Shown here: in pieces, positions 1 through 7,723 of the stretch
Layout: every line of letters begins with the position of its first letter
Position numbering within the stretch: position 1 is the stretch's first letter
Source of the DNA: Candidatus Jordarchaeia archaeon
GTDB lineage: Archaea; Asgardarchaeota; Jordiarchaeia; Jordiarchaeales; Jordiarchaeaceae
Reading direction: 5' to 3'
DNA: 43,158 bases
Assembly (NCBI GenBank): GCA_018383815.1
Contig: JAHAWU010000013.1
Location: 1 to 43,158 of the forward strand
The notes under the pieces: generated by a model
What the model was told of the DNA's origin: nothing
The model's input: the letters and a program-made list of their open reading frames with translations, nothing else
Database searches by the model: none
Position numbers and translations under genes: made by a program

Positions 1-378
1 ACCAGTATTATTACCTATGCCCACGGGAGTCCCAATCGGCAACAACGGAGGAATCCACCACAGAAAGTGCACTCCAGTATTATTTGTTTCCCGCGTGTAA
101 AGATTTACCTCACTATATTGAATTGGCGAAAAGCCGTTTCTCTCAGCAACCACAACAGTGTTCGGATCAGCATAACCCTCAAACCAAACCACCGTCGATG
201 TTAACCCACTTATGGTGGCAGTACCGTTACTCTGCACAGTATAGTCATACCTAAGATAGTACAGTACAAATGGGGTATTGGGATAAGTTGGTGTAGGCTC
301 TGCCTGGAAATAAACCACAGAAGTTATGCCTAGAATCACAGCAAGTACCACAAGAAAAACAAAAATTCTGCTCCGCAC
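1..378 (-). CDS. Membrane-anchored exported protein, partial
   Basis: Reading the complement from a GTG at 378-376 gives an open frame of 126 codons that runs off the left edge of the window, so the C-terminus is missing. The start lies just after the stop of the upstream gene (380-382), with a GGAGGT ribosome-binding site inside that gene's last codons, so the two are translationally coupled. The protein begins with a few basic residues, then one hydrophobic segment (IFVFLVVLAVILGITSVVYF, about residues 4-23) that is either an uncleaved signal anchor or a signal peptide. What follows is polar, rich in Thr, Tyr and Val, with several N-x-S/T sites, as in archaeal extracytoplasmic beta-rich domains. 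I do not recognise a family. Its operon partner has the same exported character. Confidence 0.7.
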   Translation of the reverse strand, partial: MRSRIFVFLVVLAVILGITSVVYFQAEPTPTYPNTPFVLYYLRYDYTVQSNGTATISGLTSTVVWFEGYADPNTVVVAERNGFSPIQYSEVNLYTRETNNTGVHFLWWIPPLLPIGTPVGIGNNTG

Positions 379-379
379 C

Positions 380-1066
380 TCACACTGCACCTCCTTCAAC
401 CTCTTCTTTCTTCATTTTGCGATTCCTCAACCAGCGATTTGAAAGAATCATCGATATCGGCACCAGAAAAACCATAGAGTACAATAGTATAAGGTAATAG
501 TTAATAATTGGCGGAGCACTGCTCGGATTGGGAAGTATCAAAGACACCGTTGGCACATCACTAGCCAGATAAACAGTCGTCGGACTTCCAGATAAAGGTT
601 TTATGGTTACGCTGAGATTAAATGAAATCTGGGTGGGAAGGCCAGCAATACCCGTAAGTAATAACGTGTTTTCAGACTTCACCAAGGTAAAGTTATTTAA
701 GGAGGGGGAGAGCGGGATCATATTTGTGTCGGAGGCAAAGGCGTTAGAGAGTGGTATCAGTAGTCCTCGGCTTATTTTCGTTCCTTTGGACTCACCGTTA
801 ATAGTTATGTTCTGTATGGTGCTGTTGCTGTTAGCGTTGATTCTAAGGAGCCATGCTGCTATGTTGCCTTCTAGTAGAATTCCGGTGTCGGTGGTCACGG
901 TGAAATTTACTTCAATGTCTGTGGGAACTCCAGGTACAGTTTCTGTGAATGTGTATGTATGGCTTACGGGTTGGGCGAAGGCCTGTTGGGTTTGGGCAGT
1001 TAGTAGTGATATTGATAGGCTTATGGTTAGTACCAGTATTAATAGGGTTAGTGGATGTTTTTTCAT
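380..1066 (-). CDS. Exported protein with C-terminal membrane anchor
   Basis: This 228-residue protein has a clear signal peptide (residues 1-32: two basic residues, a long Leu/Ile/Ser core and a likely cleavage after AFAQ), an extracellular region of about 155 residues, and a C-terminal transmembrane helix (about residues 188-208) followed by a basic stop-transfer tail (NRWLRNRKMKKEE). It should therefore sit on the outer face of the membrane with its tail in the cytosol. The ectodomain has many N-x-S/T sequons and looks beta-rich. No catalytic motif is visible and I do not recognise the family. AAAGGAG lies just before the ATG. It is the first gene of a minus-strand operon with the partial gene at 1-378, and its promoter holds operator-like repeats facing a BlaI-type repressor gene. 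A role in envelope sensing or adhesion is inference only. Confidence 0.8.
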   Translation of the reverse strand: MKKHPLTLLILVLTISLSISLLTAQTQQAFAQPVSHTYTFTETVPGVPTDIEVNFTVTTDTGILLEGNIAAWLLRINANSNSTIQNITINGESKGTKISRGLLIPLSNAFASDTNMIPLSPSLNNFTLVKSENTLLLTGIAGLPTQISFNLSVTIKPLSGSPTTVYLASDVPTVSLILPNPSSAPPIINYYLILLYSMVFLVPISMILSNRWLRNRKMKKEEVEGGAV

Positions 1067-1110
1067 TGTTTCTCCTTTCCTTTTTCTTTTTCTTGGTTGA
1101 ACTATTGCTC

Positions 1111-1165
1111 GTAGTGGAAACTACATTTCGTAGTTAAATTTATATGTCTGACATGAGTATATAAA
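1111..1165. promoter_or_regulatory. Divergent promoters with inverted-repeat operator candidate
   Basis: A minus-strand TATA box (ATATAAAT, complement of 1138-1145) faces the exported-protein operon, and a plus-strand TATA box (TATATAAA, about 1158-1165) faces the repressor side. From 1111 to 1135 three alternating half-sites occur: GTAGT at 1111-1115, ACTAC at 1120-1124 and GTAGTT at 1130-1135. The last two form a 17-bp interrupted palindrome, AACTACATTTCGTAGTT (1119-1135), which would cover the predicted minus-strand transcription start near 1115. A second short palindrome, ATGTCTGACAT (1144-1154), lies between the TATA boxes. BlaI/MecI/CopY repressors bind palindromes with TACA/TGTA half-sites, and ACTAC/GTAGT resembles the mec operator. 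That the nearby BlaI-like protein binds here is inference. Confidence 0.5.
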
Positions 1166-1308
1166 AATTACGGTAATGGAAAAAGGCCAACTTACTCGAA
1201 CCCCTTAGAGTAGCAAAGCCTATTTTCCAATTTGCATCCTCAAAATGAGCCAGCGATATCCTGAGAATATAGGTCACTAAATAAAAAATAGTAGAAGGGT
1301 GAAGAGCT

Positions 1309-1515
1309 TTGTTTGAAGGTATGGAAGTGTTTCACCCAGCTTTTCTAGCGTACCTTGGATTTGAATATGAGAACTTGTATCTCGTCTACGTCCCCAACAA
1401 TCTGGAAGAATATACAGGTGTTACCCAGGATAAAACACTCCCATTATGCTGTGCCGATGTGAAAGAGTGGATGAAATTGATTTGTCCTGAAGTTTTTGTG
1501 CATGTTTTTGTTTAA
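1309..1515 (+). CDS. Possible small protein upstream of the repressor gene
   Basis: A 68-codon frame starts at TTG 1309, preceded by GGGTGA at a reasonable spacing, and ends shortly before the best start of the BlaI-like gene. An ATG four codons later (1321) is an alternative. The product is acidic and rich in aromatic residues, with three cysteines including a CC pair near residue 47. I do not recognise it and see no motif. It is listed because it fills the roughly 350-nt distance between the plus-strand TATA box near 1160 and the repressor gene. It could equally be untranslated leader. Confidence 0.3.
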   Translation: MFEGMEVFHPAFLAYLGFEYENLYLVYVPNNLEEYTGVTQDKTLPLCCADVKEWMKLICPEVFVHVFV

Positions 1516-1537
1516 AGGAGTGGAGGGAAGAGTAAAT

Positions 1538-1984
1538 TTGGTTGATAAACCTAAAGTTTACGAATTTAAGCCCCATGAGAAGGATTTGTCCACGGTTTTA
1601 GGTGATCTTGAATCGGAAGTGATGAAGACTGTTTGGAGGCTTAAAAAAGCTTCTGTTCGAGCTATCCACGAGGATATAAGGGCTAGGCGACCTGTGGCTT
1701 TTAACACTGTGGCCACGATTCTGGACCGGTTGTATAAGAAAAAGCTTGTGGAGAGGGAGCTCGTTAGAGAGGGGGGAATATACTATGTTTATTCTCCTGC
1801 CCTGAGTAGGAAAGAATTTGAGGAGCTGGTTGCAAGAAATGTTCTCAGTGGGCTCTTCGAATCATTTGAGGAACCAACAATTATGTTTTTGCTCGAAAAC
1901 CTAAATATAAATAACCCCGAAGTGATAGAGGAAATAAAAAGACAACTAAAAAAGATAAAAAGCAGGGGCGAGCCCAGTAAATGA
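1538..1984 (+). CDS. BlaI/MecI/CopY-family transcriptional repressor
   Basis: This is a winged-helix DNA-binding protein of the penicillinase-repressor family. After a polar N-terminal tail the family core begins at LGDLESEVMKTVWRLKKASV, followed by the recognition region (AFNTVATILDRLYKKKLVERE) and the wing (GGIYYVYSPALSRKEFEE). The C-terminal helices end in a basic tail and would dimerise; in bacterial relatives this region is cut by a BlaR1/MecR1 protease to relieve repression. I chose TTG 1538 because GGAGGGA (1522-1528) sits at the right distance; in-frame ATG 1496 or GTG 1520 are possible and change only the tail. It overlaps the protease gene by an ATGA (1981-1984), so the two are translated together. 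Likely targets are its own operon and the divergent exported-protein genes. The family call is firm, the targets are inference. Confidence 0.9.
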   Translation: MVDKPKVYEFKPHEKDLSTVLGDLESEVMKTVWRLKKASVRAIHEDIRARRPVAFNTVATILDRLYKKKLVERELVREGGIYYVYSPALSRKEFEELVARNVLSGLFESFEEPTIMFLLENLNINNPEVIEEIKRQLKKIKSRGEPSK

Positions 1985-3021
1985 ACCTGTTTCAGGAAAT
2001 TTTTAAACTGTTAGAATTCATTGTCAGATTCGTACAAGAAACTTTAAAAACCAATATCCAATTCCTGCTCAGCTATAACCAATTTGTCATGCCCCTTGAG
2101 ATGATTCAATCATTTTTGGCGTGTTTGGTTCTCTCTATGCCCCTTATATCTCTTATTATTTGTAAAATTGTTAAACAAGACGCTTACTCGATAAAAACCA
2201 AGGTTTGGTTTTTCGCTCTTTTGCTACCCCTTCTTTACTTCCCCATAAGAACAGTAATTTTTCAAGTTTACTTTTTCCTTTACAACTACTTATTTGCCCC
2301 AATGATTGAAAGACTAAGTGCTGATTTCTTAATTTACTGCGGCTTCCAACTAGTTGTTGCGTGTTTTGTATTCGTTTTCATGTTCAAAGGAATAAAACTT
2401 TTTGGTAGCCGCACCCATTTATTTCAATCCCAACTCGTCACTACACACAATAATAATTTTACGAATAGCCAGATAAAAAAAATAACTAGGAAACTCGCCC
2501 AACTGATGAAAATACCTGTTCCGGAACTCTTCATTTTCAAGCTTGAGAGACCAGTAGTGTTTACCGTAGATGAGGGGAAGAAAAAACCTCTCATAGTTAT
2601 TTCAATCGGTTTACTCGACCTACTAGATGAGGAGGAGTTGGAAGCTTGCTTGGGACACGAGTTAGCCCACATAAGGAATAGAGATGGCTTTGTTAGAAAA
2701 ACATCCTCATTCCTCAGAGCAATCATGTTTTACAACCCTCTCGGGTACTTTATAGAGTCTGCTATCTACCGAGAACGAGAATTTCTCGCAGATATGGTTT
2801 CCTCTCGCATCACCAAGAAGCCAGAAGCCCTAGCATCAGCCCTAATCAAAATAGCAGAAAATACCGATGACTCCGGGATACTGCTAAAAAACAAGGCGGT
2901 TATGCGCCTTTTCAAAAAATATAAATTCCTACTTAAAAAGCACCCGCCCCTCGAAGAAAGGCTGAAAAGATTAATGCGATTAATCGAAGACCAAAAGTTT
3001 CTGGACGTGAAAACTTCGTGA
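1981..3021 (+). CDS. M56/BlaR1-like membrane zinc metalloprotease
   Basis: This is a 346-residue integral membrane peptidase. Three or four hydrophobic segments occupy roughly residues 38-60, 72-105 and 117-140, followed by a cytosolic gluzincin domain. The zinc site HELAH is in the stretch LGHELAHIRNRDG (about residues 226-238), and the third ligand region is YREREFLADMVSS (about residues 261-273), matching the HExxH...ExxxAD layout of M56 (BlaR1) and M48 (HtpX) peptidases. The pairing with a BlaI-type repressor through a 4-nt overlap favours M56. Unlike BlaR1 it has no C-terminal penicillin-binding sensor domain and ends soon after the protease domain in a basic helix, so any signal must be sensed through its membrane part or by another protein. 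By analogy it would cleave the repressor encoded just upstream. Confidence 0.87.
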   Translation: MNLFQEIFKLLEFIVRFVQETLKTNIQFLLSYNQFVMPLEMIQSFLACLVLSMPLISLIICKIVKQDAYSIKTKVWFFALLLPLLYFPIRTVIFQVYFFLYNYLFAPMIERLSADFLIYCGFQLVVACFVFVFMFKGIKLFGSRTHLFQSQLVTTHNNNFTNSQIKKITRKLAQLMKIPVPELFIFKLERPVVFTVDEGKKKPLIVISIGLLDLLDEEELEACLGHELAHIRNRDGFVRKTSSFLRAIMFYNPLGYFIESAIYREREFLADMVSSRITKKPEALASALIKIAENTDDSGILLKNKAVMRLFKKYKFLLKKHPPLEERLKRLMRLIEDQKFLDVKTS

Positions 3022-3039
3022 AAAATGCAAGCGTCTTCA

Positions 3040-3056
3040 GTTTCACTCAGTGAGAC
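3040..3056. repeat. 17-bp near-perfect palindrome after the protease gene
   Basis: GTTTCACTCAGTGAGAC has 8-nt arms with one mismatch around a single central base and lies 19 nt after the stop codon at 3021. It could fold as a short transcript-end hairpin or bind a dimeric regulator. No T-rich tract follows immediately, so a terminator role is not established. Confidence 0.35.
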
Positions 3057-3239
3057 AGACCCAGCTTTTTCCATATACAATCTCATTTTGCCAGAAAAAA
3101 TTTTATGAGGCCTATCCCATTTAAAGCCCAACCACTTTCTGATAGAACTCACTTCGTCTCCAAACACATCCCAAATCCCAAAAAATGCAAATTTTTTGTA
3201 AAGAAATAGTTATTACTCTACATGAATGTCTTTACTTTT

Positions 3240-3256
3240 CGAAATCTTTATTATAA
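3240..3256 (+). promoter_or_regulatory. BRE/TATA promoter of the zinc-ribbon gene
   Basis: CGAAA followed by TCTTTATTATAAG looks like an archaeal BRE plus TATA box. The expected start of transcription is near 3277, leaving a leader of about ten bases that contains the GGAGG ribosome-binding site before ATG 3288. Confidence 0.5.
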
Positions 3257-3287
3257 GACAAAAGACTGTTCTACTGGAGGCATCTAG

Positions 3288-3473
3288 ATGAGTTCAGGAA
3301 ACGTAACCTGCCCCAAGTGCGGATTCACATTTAACCTCTCATACTCAAGAACATTCGCCTGCGGATCATGTCCAAGCGCAGCTCTAGGAGACTGCGGCTA
3401 CATAAAATGCCCCAAATGCAAACACGAATTCGAATCGCCAAGAGCCCAACAAATACGAGGATGGAGATTCTAA
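3288..3473 (+). CDS. Small zinc-ribbon protein
   Basis: This is a 61-residue protein with paired CxxC knuckles: CPKC (residues 8-11), CGSC (25-28) and CPKC (41-44), plus a further Cys at 36. The spacing suggests one or two structural zinc sites or a small rubredoxin-like fold. ACTGGAGGCATCTAG before the ATG gives a strong ribosome-binding site. The gene lies 261 nt upstream of, and in the same direction as, the aldehyde ferredoxin oxidoreductase gene. A role as accessory or electron-transfer partner is possible, but nothing in the sequence proves it. It has its own promoter and may be transcribed alone. Confidence 0.85.
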   Translation: MSSGNVTCPKCGFTFNLSYSRTFACGSCPSAALGDCGYIKCPKCKHEFESPRAQQIRGWRF

Positions 3474-3734
3474 CAATCACAGAAATAGTCGACACACAGA
3501 CAATTACCAAAATATAAATATTCTGGCGCTCTTTTTAATCTAAATTTATTTGGTTCACTTCACCAAGCACCAAATCACAAGGAAGGCTTTATTTTTAGAG
3601 CTGCCCTTAAGGCGATGGTGATTTATTCTTCGCTTTGTAAATAGTTTTAAATATAAACATAATAATTTTTAATCTATATTTTAAGATTTAGAAAATACGC
3701 CCAAACTACACAGAAGTTTAGGAGAAGATGGATT

Positions 3735-5573
3735 ATGGGTGGATACCTCGGAAAAATTCTGAGAGTAGATCTTTCCAAGGGAAAAATAAAAACTGAAGAT
3801 TTTAAAGAAGACGTACAAAAAAAGTATTTAGGCGGATCAGGACTGGCGGCAAAAATACTTTACGACGAACTTAAACCAGGAATCGACCCCTTGGGGCCTG
3901 AAAATAAACTAGTTTTTGCAACAGGTCCTTTAACGGGAACGAGAATTCCATCCTCGGGCAGACACCTTGTTGCCGCTAAATCACCTTTAACCGGAATCTG
4001 GGGCGAAGCCACATCAGGAGGCTTTTGGGGAGCAGAACTAAAATTCGCAGGCTTCGACGCAATTATAGTCGAGGGCAAATCTCAAGAACCGGTATACCTC
4101 TGGATTAAAGATGGGGAGGCGGAACTAAAAGACGCCAGCAAAATGTGGGGTAAGGACGTTTACCAAACAGAGGAAATGATACAAAAAAGCCTGGGAGACG
4201 AAAAAATAGTCGTTTCCTCAATAGGACCCGCAGGGGAGAAACTGGTCAAAATAGCATGCATCATCAACGATAAAGACAGAGCAGCTGGCAGATGCGGATT
4301 AGGAGCAGTCATGGGCTCCAAAAAGTTGAAGGCCATAGCAGTACGTGGAACACAACCAATCCCAATAGAAGATCCGGAAGCCCTAAGCGAAGGTGCAAAA
4401 AAGTTCCGTGAAGCCCTAAAAGCCAACTTTTTAGTAGAGGGAGTAAGCAAACAAGGCACCAACAGCTCACTTGGAACCCTCAACATGATGGGCACACTCC
4501 CCACACAATACTACAGAGAGGGAGTTTTTGATCAAGCAGACAAAATTGATGGAAATGCCCTGATGGAAATAACCACCAAAAAATTCGCCTGCTACGGATG
4601 CCCAGTGGCCTGCGGCAGAGGACACGTAGAAGTAAAATCTGGACCCTACGCGGGAACAGCTGGAGCAGGACCCGAATATGAGACTGTCGCCGCATTCGGC
4701 TCACTATGCATGAACAGCGACCTGGGAACAATTGTCAAGGCCGGCATAATCTGTAACCAACTCGGAATGGACACCATCTCGGCGGGAAACATAATAGCCT
4801 TCTCCATGGAGTGCTACGAGAAAGGAATACTGACAAAAAAGGACACCGACGGACTGGATTTAACCTGGGGAAACCCTGAAGCAATAATCAAACTAGTAGA
4901 AAAGATGGGTAAAAAAGAGGGAATAGGAGCAATACTATCAGAAGGTGTGAGAAACGCTTCAAAGAAAATTGGAAAGGGATCAGAACAGTTTGCAATGCAT
5001 GTCAAAGGCCTAGAATGCCCGATGCATGAGCCCAAAGGATACAAGGGCTTAGGTTTAGGCTACGCAACCTCAAACAGAGGAGCATGCCACCTGAGACCAG
5101 CGTCCCAACTAGTTGAACTGATGGCTACACCAAGACCCGAACTAGGCTTCAACAAAGTAGCTGGAGCATACGAAGTAGAAGGGAAAGGGTACGTGATAAA
5201 AGGATTACAAGACTTCAAAACCACCAACGATTCGCTGGTACTATGCAGCTTCGTTTACGACCTGTACGCCTACCTTCCAGATGAACTGGCAAAATTGTGC
5301 ACCGCCGCCACCGGATACAAGTTCGAAGTAGCAGACCTAGTAAAAATAGGCGAACGAATCTTCAACCTAAAGAGGCTATTCAACGTGAGAGAAGGCATAT
5401 CAAAAAAGGACGACACCCTCCCTAAAAGATTCCTCCAAGAAAAGCCCACCAAAGGCCCCACAGCAGGCCAAACCGTTGACCTTGAACCCATGCTCAACGA
5501 ATACTATGAAGCCAGAGGCTGGGACAACAACGGAATTCCAACCCAAAAGAAACTCTCAGAACTCGGACTATAA
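3735..5573 (+). CDS. aor: Aldehyde ferredoxin oxidoreductase (tungsten-type)
   Basis: This enzyme oxidises aldehydes to carboxylic acids with ferredoxin as acceptor, using a tungsten (or molybdenum) bis-pterin cofactor and one [4Fe-4S] cluster. The protein has 612 residues, close to the Pyrococcus furiosus enzyme (605). Domain 1 starts with the typical GGYLGKILRVDL and covers about residues 1-210. Cluster ligands are C286, C289 and C293 in CYGCPVAC and C504 in LVLCSFVYD. The GPEYET motif around E314 and the NRGACH motif (H452) match the conserved active-site Glu and His of the family. AGGAG ten bases before ATG 3735 fixes the start. AOR, FOR, GOR and BamB-like members share this architecture, so substrate range cannot be fixed; length and motifs favour a general AOR. 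The electron acceptor and cofactor genes are outside the window. Confidence 0.93.
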   Translation: MGGYLGKILRVDLSKGKIKTEDFKEDVQKKYLGGSGLAAKILYDELKPGIDPLGPENKLVFATGPLTGTRIPSSGRHLVAAKSPLTGIWGEATSGGFWGAELKFAGFDAIIVEGKSQEPVYLWIKDGEAELKDASKMWGKDVYQTEEMIQKSLGDEKIVVSSIGPAGEKLVKIACIINDKDRAAGRCGLGAVMGSKKLKAIAVRGTQPIPIEDPEALSEGAKKFREALKANFLVEGVSKQGTNSSLGTLNMMGTLPTQYYREGVFDQADKIDGNALMEITTKKFACYGCPVACGRGHVEVKSGPYAGTAGAGPEYETVAAFGSLCMNSDLGTIVKAGIICNQLGMDTISAGNIIAFSMECYEKGILTKKDTDGLDLTWGNPEAIIKLVEKMGKKEGIGAILSEGVRNASKKIGKGSEQFAMHVKGLECPMHEPKGYKGLGLGYATSNRGACHLRPASQLVELMATPRPELGFNKVAGAYEVEGKGYVIKGLQDFKTTNDSLVLCSFVYDLYAYLPDELAKLCTAATGYKFEVADLVKIGERIFNLKRLFNVREGISKKDDTLPKRFLQEKPTKGPTAGQTVDLEPMLNEYYEARGWDNNGIPTQKKLSELGL

Positions 5574-5768
5574 AGTAAACAATAGGAAAACAGAAGAAAA
5601 TACAATCCATAACATTTTCACTTTTTTTGGTACCGGTAGGGCGAAACTCCCAAGCCTGAAAAGCAATAATGAAGGGCCAAAGAACTTGACGATCTAAAAT
5701 AAGATAAAGTGAGAGAAGGCAGCCACACCACAATTGGCAAAATATTATTTGTTGAAAATGTAAATTGC

Positions 5769-6980
5769 TTATTCTACGTGATATCTAAACAAGTCCACAT
5801 CCCCAGGTTCCTTCGGCACCTCTCTCACAAATACTTCGATGAACTCGCGTGTTGCGCGTTCTATGTCCTTGCTTTGTGTTATGTACCTTCCAACGATTAG
5901 AATATCAGCCCCGGCTGCAAGAGCCTCTGGTGCTGTTTCGGGCGTTATGCCACCAGCCACTGCAAAAAGCATTTTGTTTTCCTTAACAACCTTCTCCTTA
6001 ATCTCTTTGATGAGATGCCATCGAGGCTTCTCGCCGGTGGCCTCCACGTCGATGGCCCTGTGGAGTATAACGACGTCCGGCAAAGTTTTAAGCTCCCCAA
6101 GCTTCTCAACTGGGTCAGGTACTTCCATCATATCAACTATGGAATAAATGCCCAGTCGCCGCGCCTCATAGATGAAACGGTCTATAGACTCTTTACTGGC
6201 AAGACCAGACACTACTACCGCATCTGCAGTCTCTTCGTAAGCTATATCAACTTCAACCTGTGCAGTGTCCAGTGTTTTAAGGTCGGCTATAATGAATATG
6301 TCTGGGGCAACCTCTCTCAGTTTACTCACAGCACTCACACCGTACCTCTTGATCAGGGGCGTACCTGCCTCCAGTATTATCCTGTCACTTTTGGGAAGCT
6401 CTTTAATCACCCTTATGGCCTGCTCCATGGAAGGATTATCCAAGGCAATTTGCAGGTATGGCGGCCGCCAGAGGCGGGGTACCTTCAGCCCGGCAACGGG
6501 GTGAACGGCTCTATCTTTGTCGTAAAGGATTTTTTCTAGTGGTGGGTAGTTTGACATGGCTCTGCTGAGGGCTAGTTTTGTGGCTGAGTAGTTGTAGTGG
6601 TAGATTTTTCGGTAGTCTTTGGCTTCAGGGTGGATGAATACGCTGGCTATTATTACCCAGGAGTCTAGTTTGTCTTTGGGGATCATTCCTTCTTCTACCG
6701 CGTCTGCTATGGCTTTTGCGACTGCGGCTTGGGCTGGTCCGAAGATCTTGTTTGCCTCTTCCATGTTTTTAATTGTGACTTTTGGCACGACCAGTACGTG
6801 GGGTTTGGGTGGGAGGTTGGGTCTTATGACTCCCAGTAGGGGTGTGTGGCCTGCGGATAAGTTTGTCAGTCCTTGGGCGAAGGCTGTGCCTACCGGTCCT
6901 TCTTTTTCGCCTACTAGTAGGTCGACGTGTGCTACCTCTTGTCCCTTGCCGACCAGTGCTTCTCCGATTAGGTATGTCAT
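5769..6980 (-). CDS. fae-hps: Fae-Hps fusion: formaldehyde-activating enzyme / 3-hexulose-6-phosphate synthase
   Basis: This is a 403-residue bifunctional protein typical of archaea. Residues 1-165 are the Fae domain, which condenses formaldehyde with tetrahydromethanopterin; the catalytic His is H18 in [10 protein letters not shown] and the conserved SAGHTPLL and [15 protein letters not shown] segments are present. Residues 175-403 are a TIM-barrel Hps (OMP-decarboxylase fold) that condenses formaldehyde with ribulose 5-phosphate or runs in reverse; its signature ADLKTLD carries D233, K235 and D238. The fusion is usually explained as making pentose phosphates from hexulose phosphate while capturing the formaldehyde released. 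GAGGTG before the ATG supports the start. It stands alone, convergent with the AOR gene. The partner 6-phospho-3-hexuloisomerase is not in the window. Confidence 0.96.
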   Translation of the reverse strand: MTYLIGEALVGKGQEVAHVDLLVGEKEGPVGTAFAQGLTNLSAGHTPLLGVIRPNLPPKPHVLVVPKVTIKNMEEANKIFGPAQAAVAKAIADAVEEGMIPKDKLDSWVIIASVFIHPEAKDYRKIYHYNYSATKLALSRAMSNYPPLEKILYDKDRAVHPVAGLKVPRLWRPPYLQIALDNPSMEQAIRVIKELPKSDRIILEAGTPLIKRYGVSAVSKLREVAPDIFIIADLKTLDTAQVEVDIAYEETADAVVVSGLASKESIDRFIYEARRLGIYSIVDMMEVPDPVEKLGELKTLPDVVILHRAIDVEATGEKPRWHLIKEIKEKVVKENKMLFAVAGGITPETAPEALAAGADILIVGRYITQSKDIERATREFIEVFVREVPKEPGDVDLFRYHVE

Positions 6981-7083
6981 GATTTTAACACCTCTTTGTC
7001 AGCATGAGGACATTTGTAAAATTGCTTAATTAAGTTTTTTCCGTGTGTTTGCTTTTTAGTGTTTTATTGGGATTTTTGGGTGG

Positions 7084-7467
7084 CTATTTTAGGGCTTCTT
7101 GCATGGTGTTGAGGATGTCTAGGTCGCTGAGTATGACTTGTTGTAGTAGGGCTAGGAATTCATGTAGGTTTCCCCAGACTTCGACTTCTCCAGATTTCAG
7201 CATGTTTTTTATGTTTAGGGGGGTTTTTATGAGGTTTTGGAAGGCTTGGGGACTGGTTACTAGGGTTGCGTCGGGGCTGGGGTATTCTCCATCTTCTATT
7301 CTTGTTTCTTCTTCTGAGAATATTATGTAAAATTTTTCTTCGCCTAGGTGGAAGGAGATTATTTTTCCGTCGTACGTGGATATCCATTTTTTTATTGCCT
7401 TTTTTGCATTTGTACTTTTGTTGATGGCTTGAACCATTGCTTGCATGCTTTCTTTTATCTTCGTCAA
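7084..7467 (-). CDS. SCP2-like (sterol carrier fold) protein
   Basis: The protein has about 127 residues with the SCP2 pattern: an N-terminal helix, a strand pair (GKIISFHLGEEKFYIIF), an acidic turn, then PDATLVTSPQAFQNLIKTPLN and a C-terminal helix ending in a hydrophobic patch. SCP2-like domains bind lipids or other hydrophobic ligands in a pocket. I placed the start at TTG 7467, seven bases after AGGAGG, rather than at ATG 7497, which would overlap the previous gene. It is the last gene of the minus-strand run that begins with the nitroreductase. Its ligand is unknown. Confidence 0.75.
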   Translation of the reverse strand: MTKIKESMQAMVQAINKSTNAKKAIKKWISTYDGKIISFHLGEEKFYIIFSEEETRIEDGEYPSPDATLVTSPQAFQNLIKTPLNIKNMLKSGEVEVWGNLHEFLALLQQVILSDLDILNTMQEALK

Positions 7468-7478
7468 TGCTTTTCCTC

Positions 7479-7721
7479 CTAGATGCTTTCTGTCCATTTT
7501 TTGATTGCTTCCATCGCTGCTTTTTCGACGTTTGAGGATGTTATGTTGCCGTACCTCTTTTTTACTGCTTGGAAAAATTTTTGTGAGAGTTCCTGGTTTA
7601 GGGTTAGTATTATTCTTGGTAGCCTGTCCTCAACCAGGGTGTCTGCAAGTGTCTTTAGATTTCTGAAGTAGGGTGTGAGGTCTTCTTTTGTAGCTTTGGG
7701 TTTTGCTAACCACTCTGCCAA
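7479..7721 (-). CDS. Small protein with a possible ribbon-helix-helix fold
   Basis: This 80-residue protein starts at TTG 7721 with GGGAGG eight bases upstream, directly behind the stop of the preceding gene (7724). The C-terminal half reads as strand (RIILTL), helix (NQELSQKFFQAVKKRYG), short turn and second helix (VEKAAMEAIKKWTES), the order seen in RHH/CopG-type DNA-binding proteins. The N-terminal 35 residues are an extra helical segment. I do not recognise a named family, and the fold reading is inference from pattern alone. It sits between another RHH-like gene and the SCP2-like gene. Confidence 0.7.
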   Translation of the reverse strand: MAEWLAKPKATKEDLTPYFRNLKTLADTLVEDRLPRIILTLNQELSQKFFQAVKKRYGNITSSNVEKAAMEAIKKWTESI

Positions 7722-7723
7722 CT

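Noticed and set aside
2766-3167. Open frame of 133 codons on the minus strand
   Set aside because: Most of it is antisense to the conserved C-terminus of the M56 protease.
6015-6539. Open frame of 174 codons on the plus strand
   Set aside because: It lies wholly inside the Fae-Hps gene on the opposite strand and its product has no protein-like pattern.
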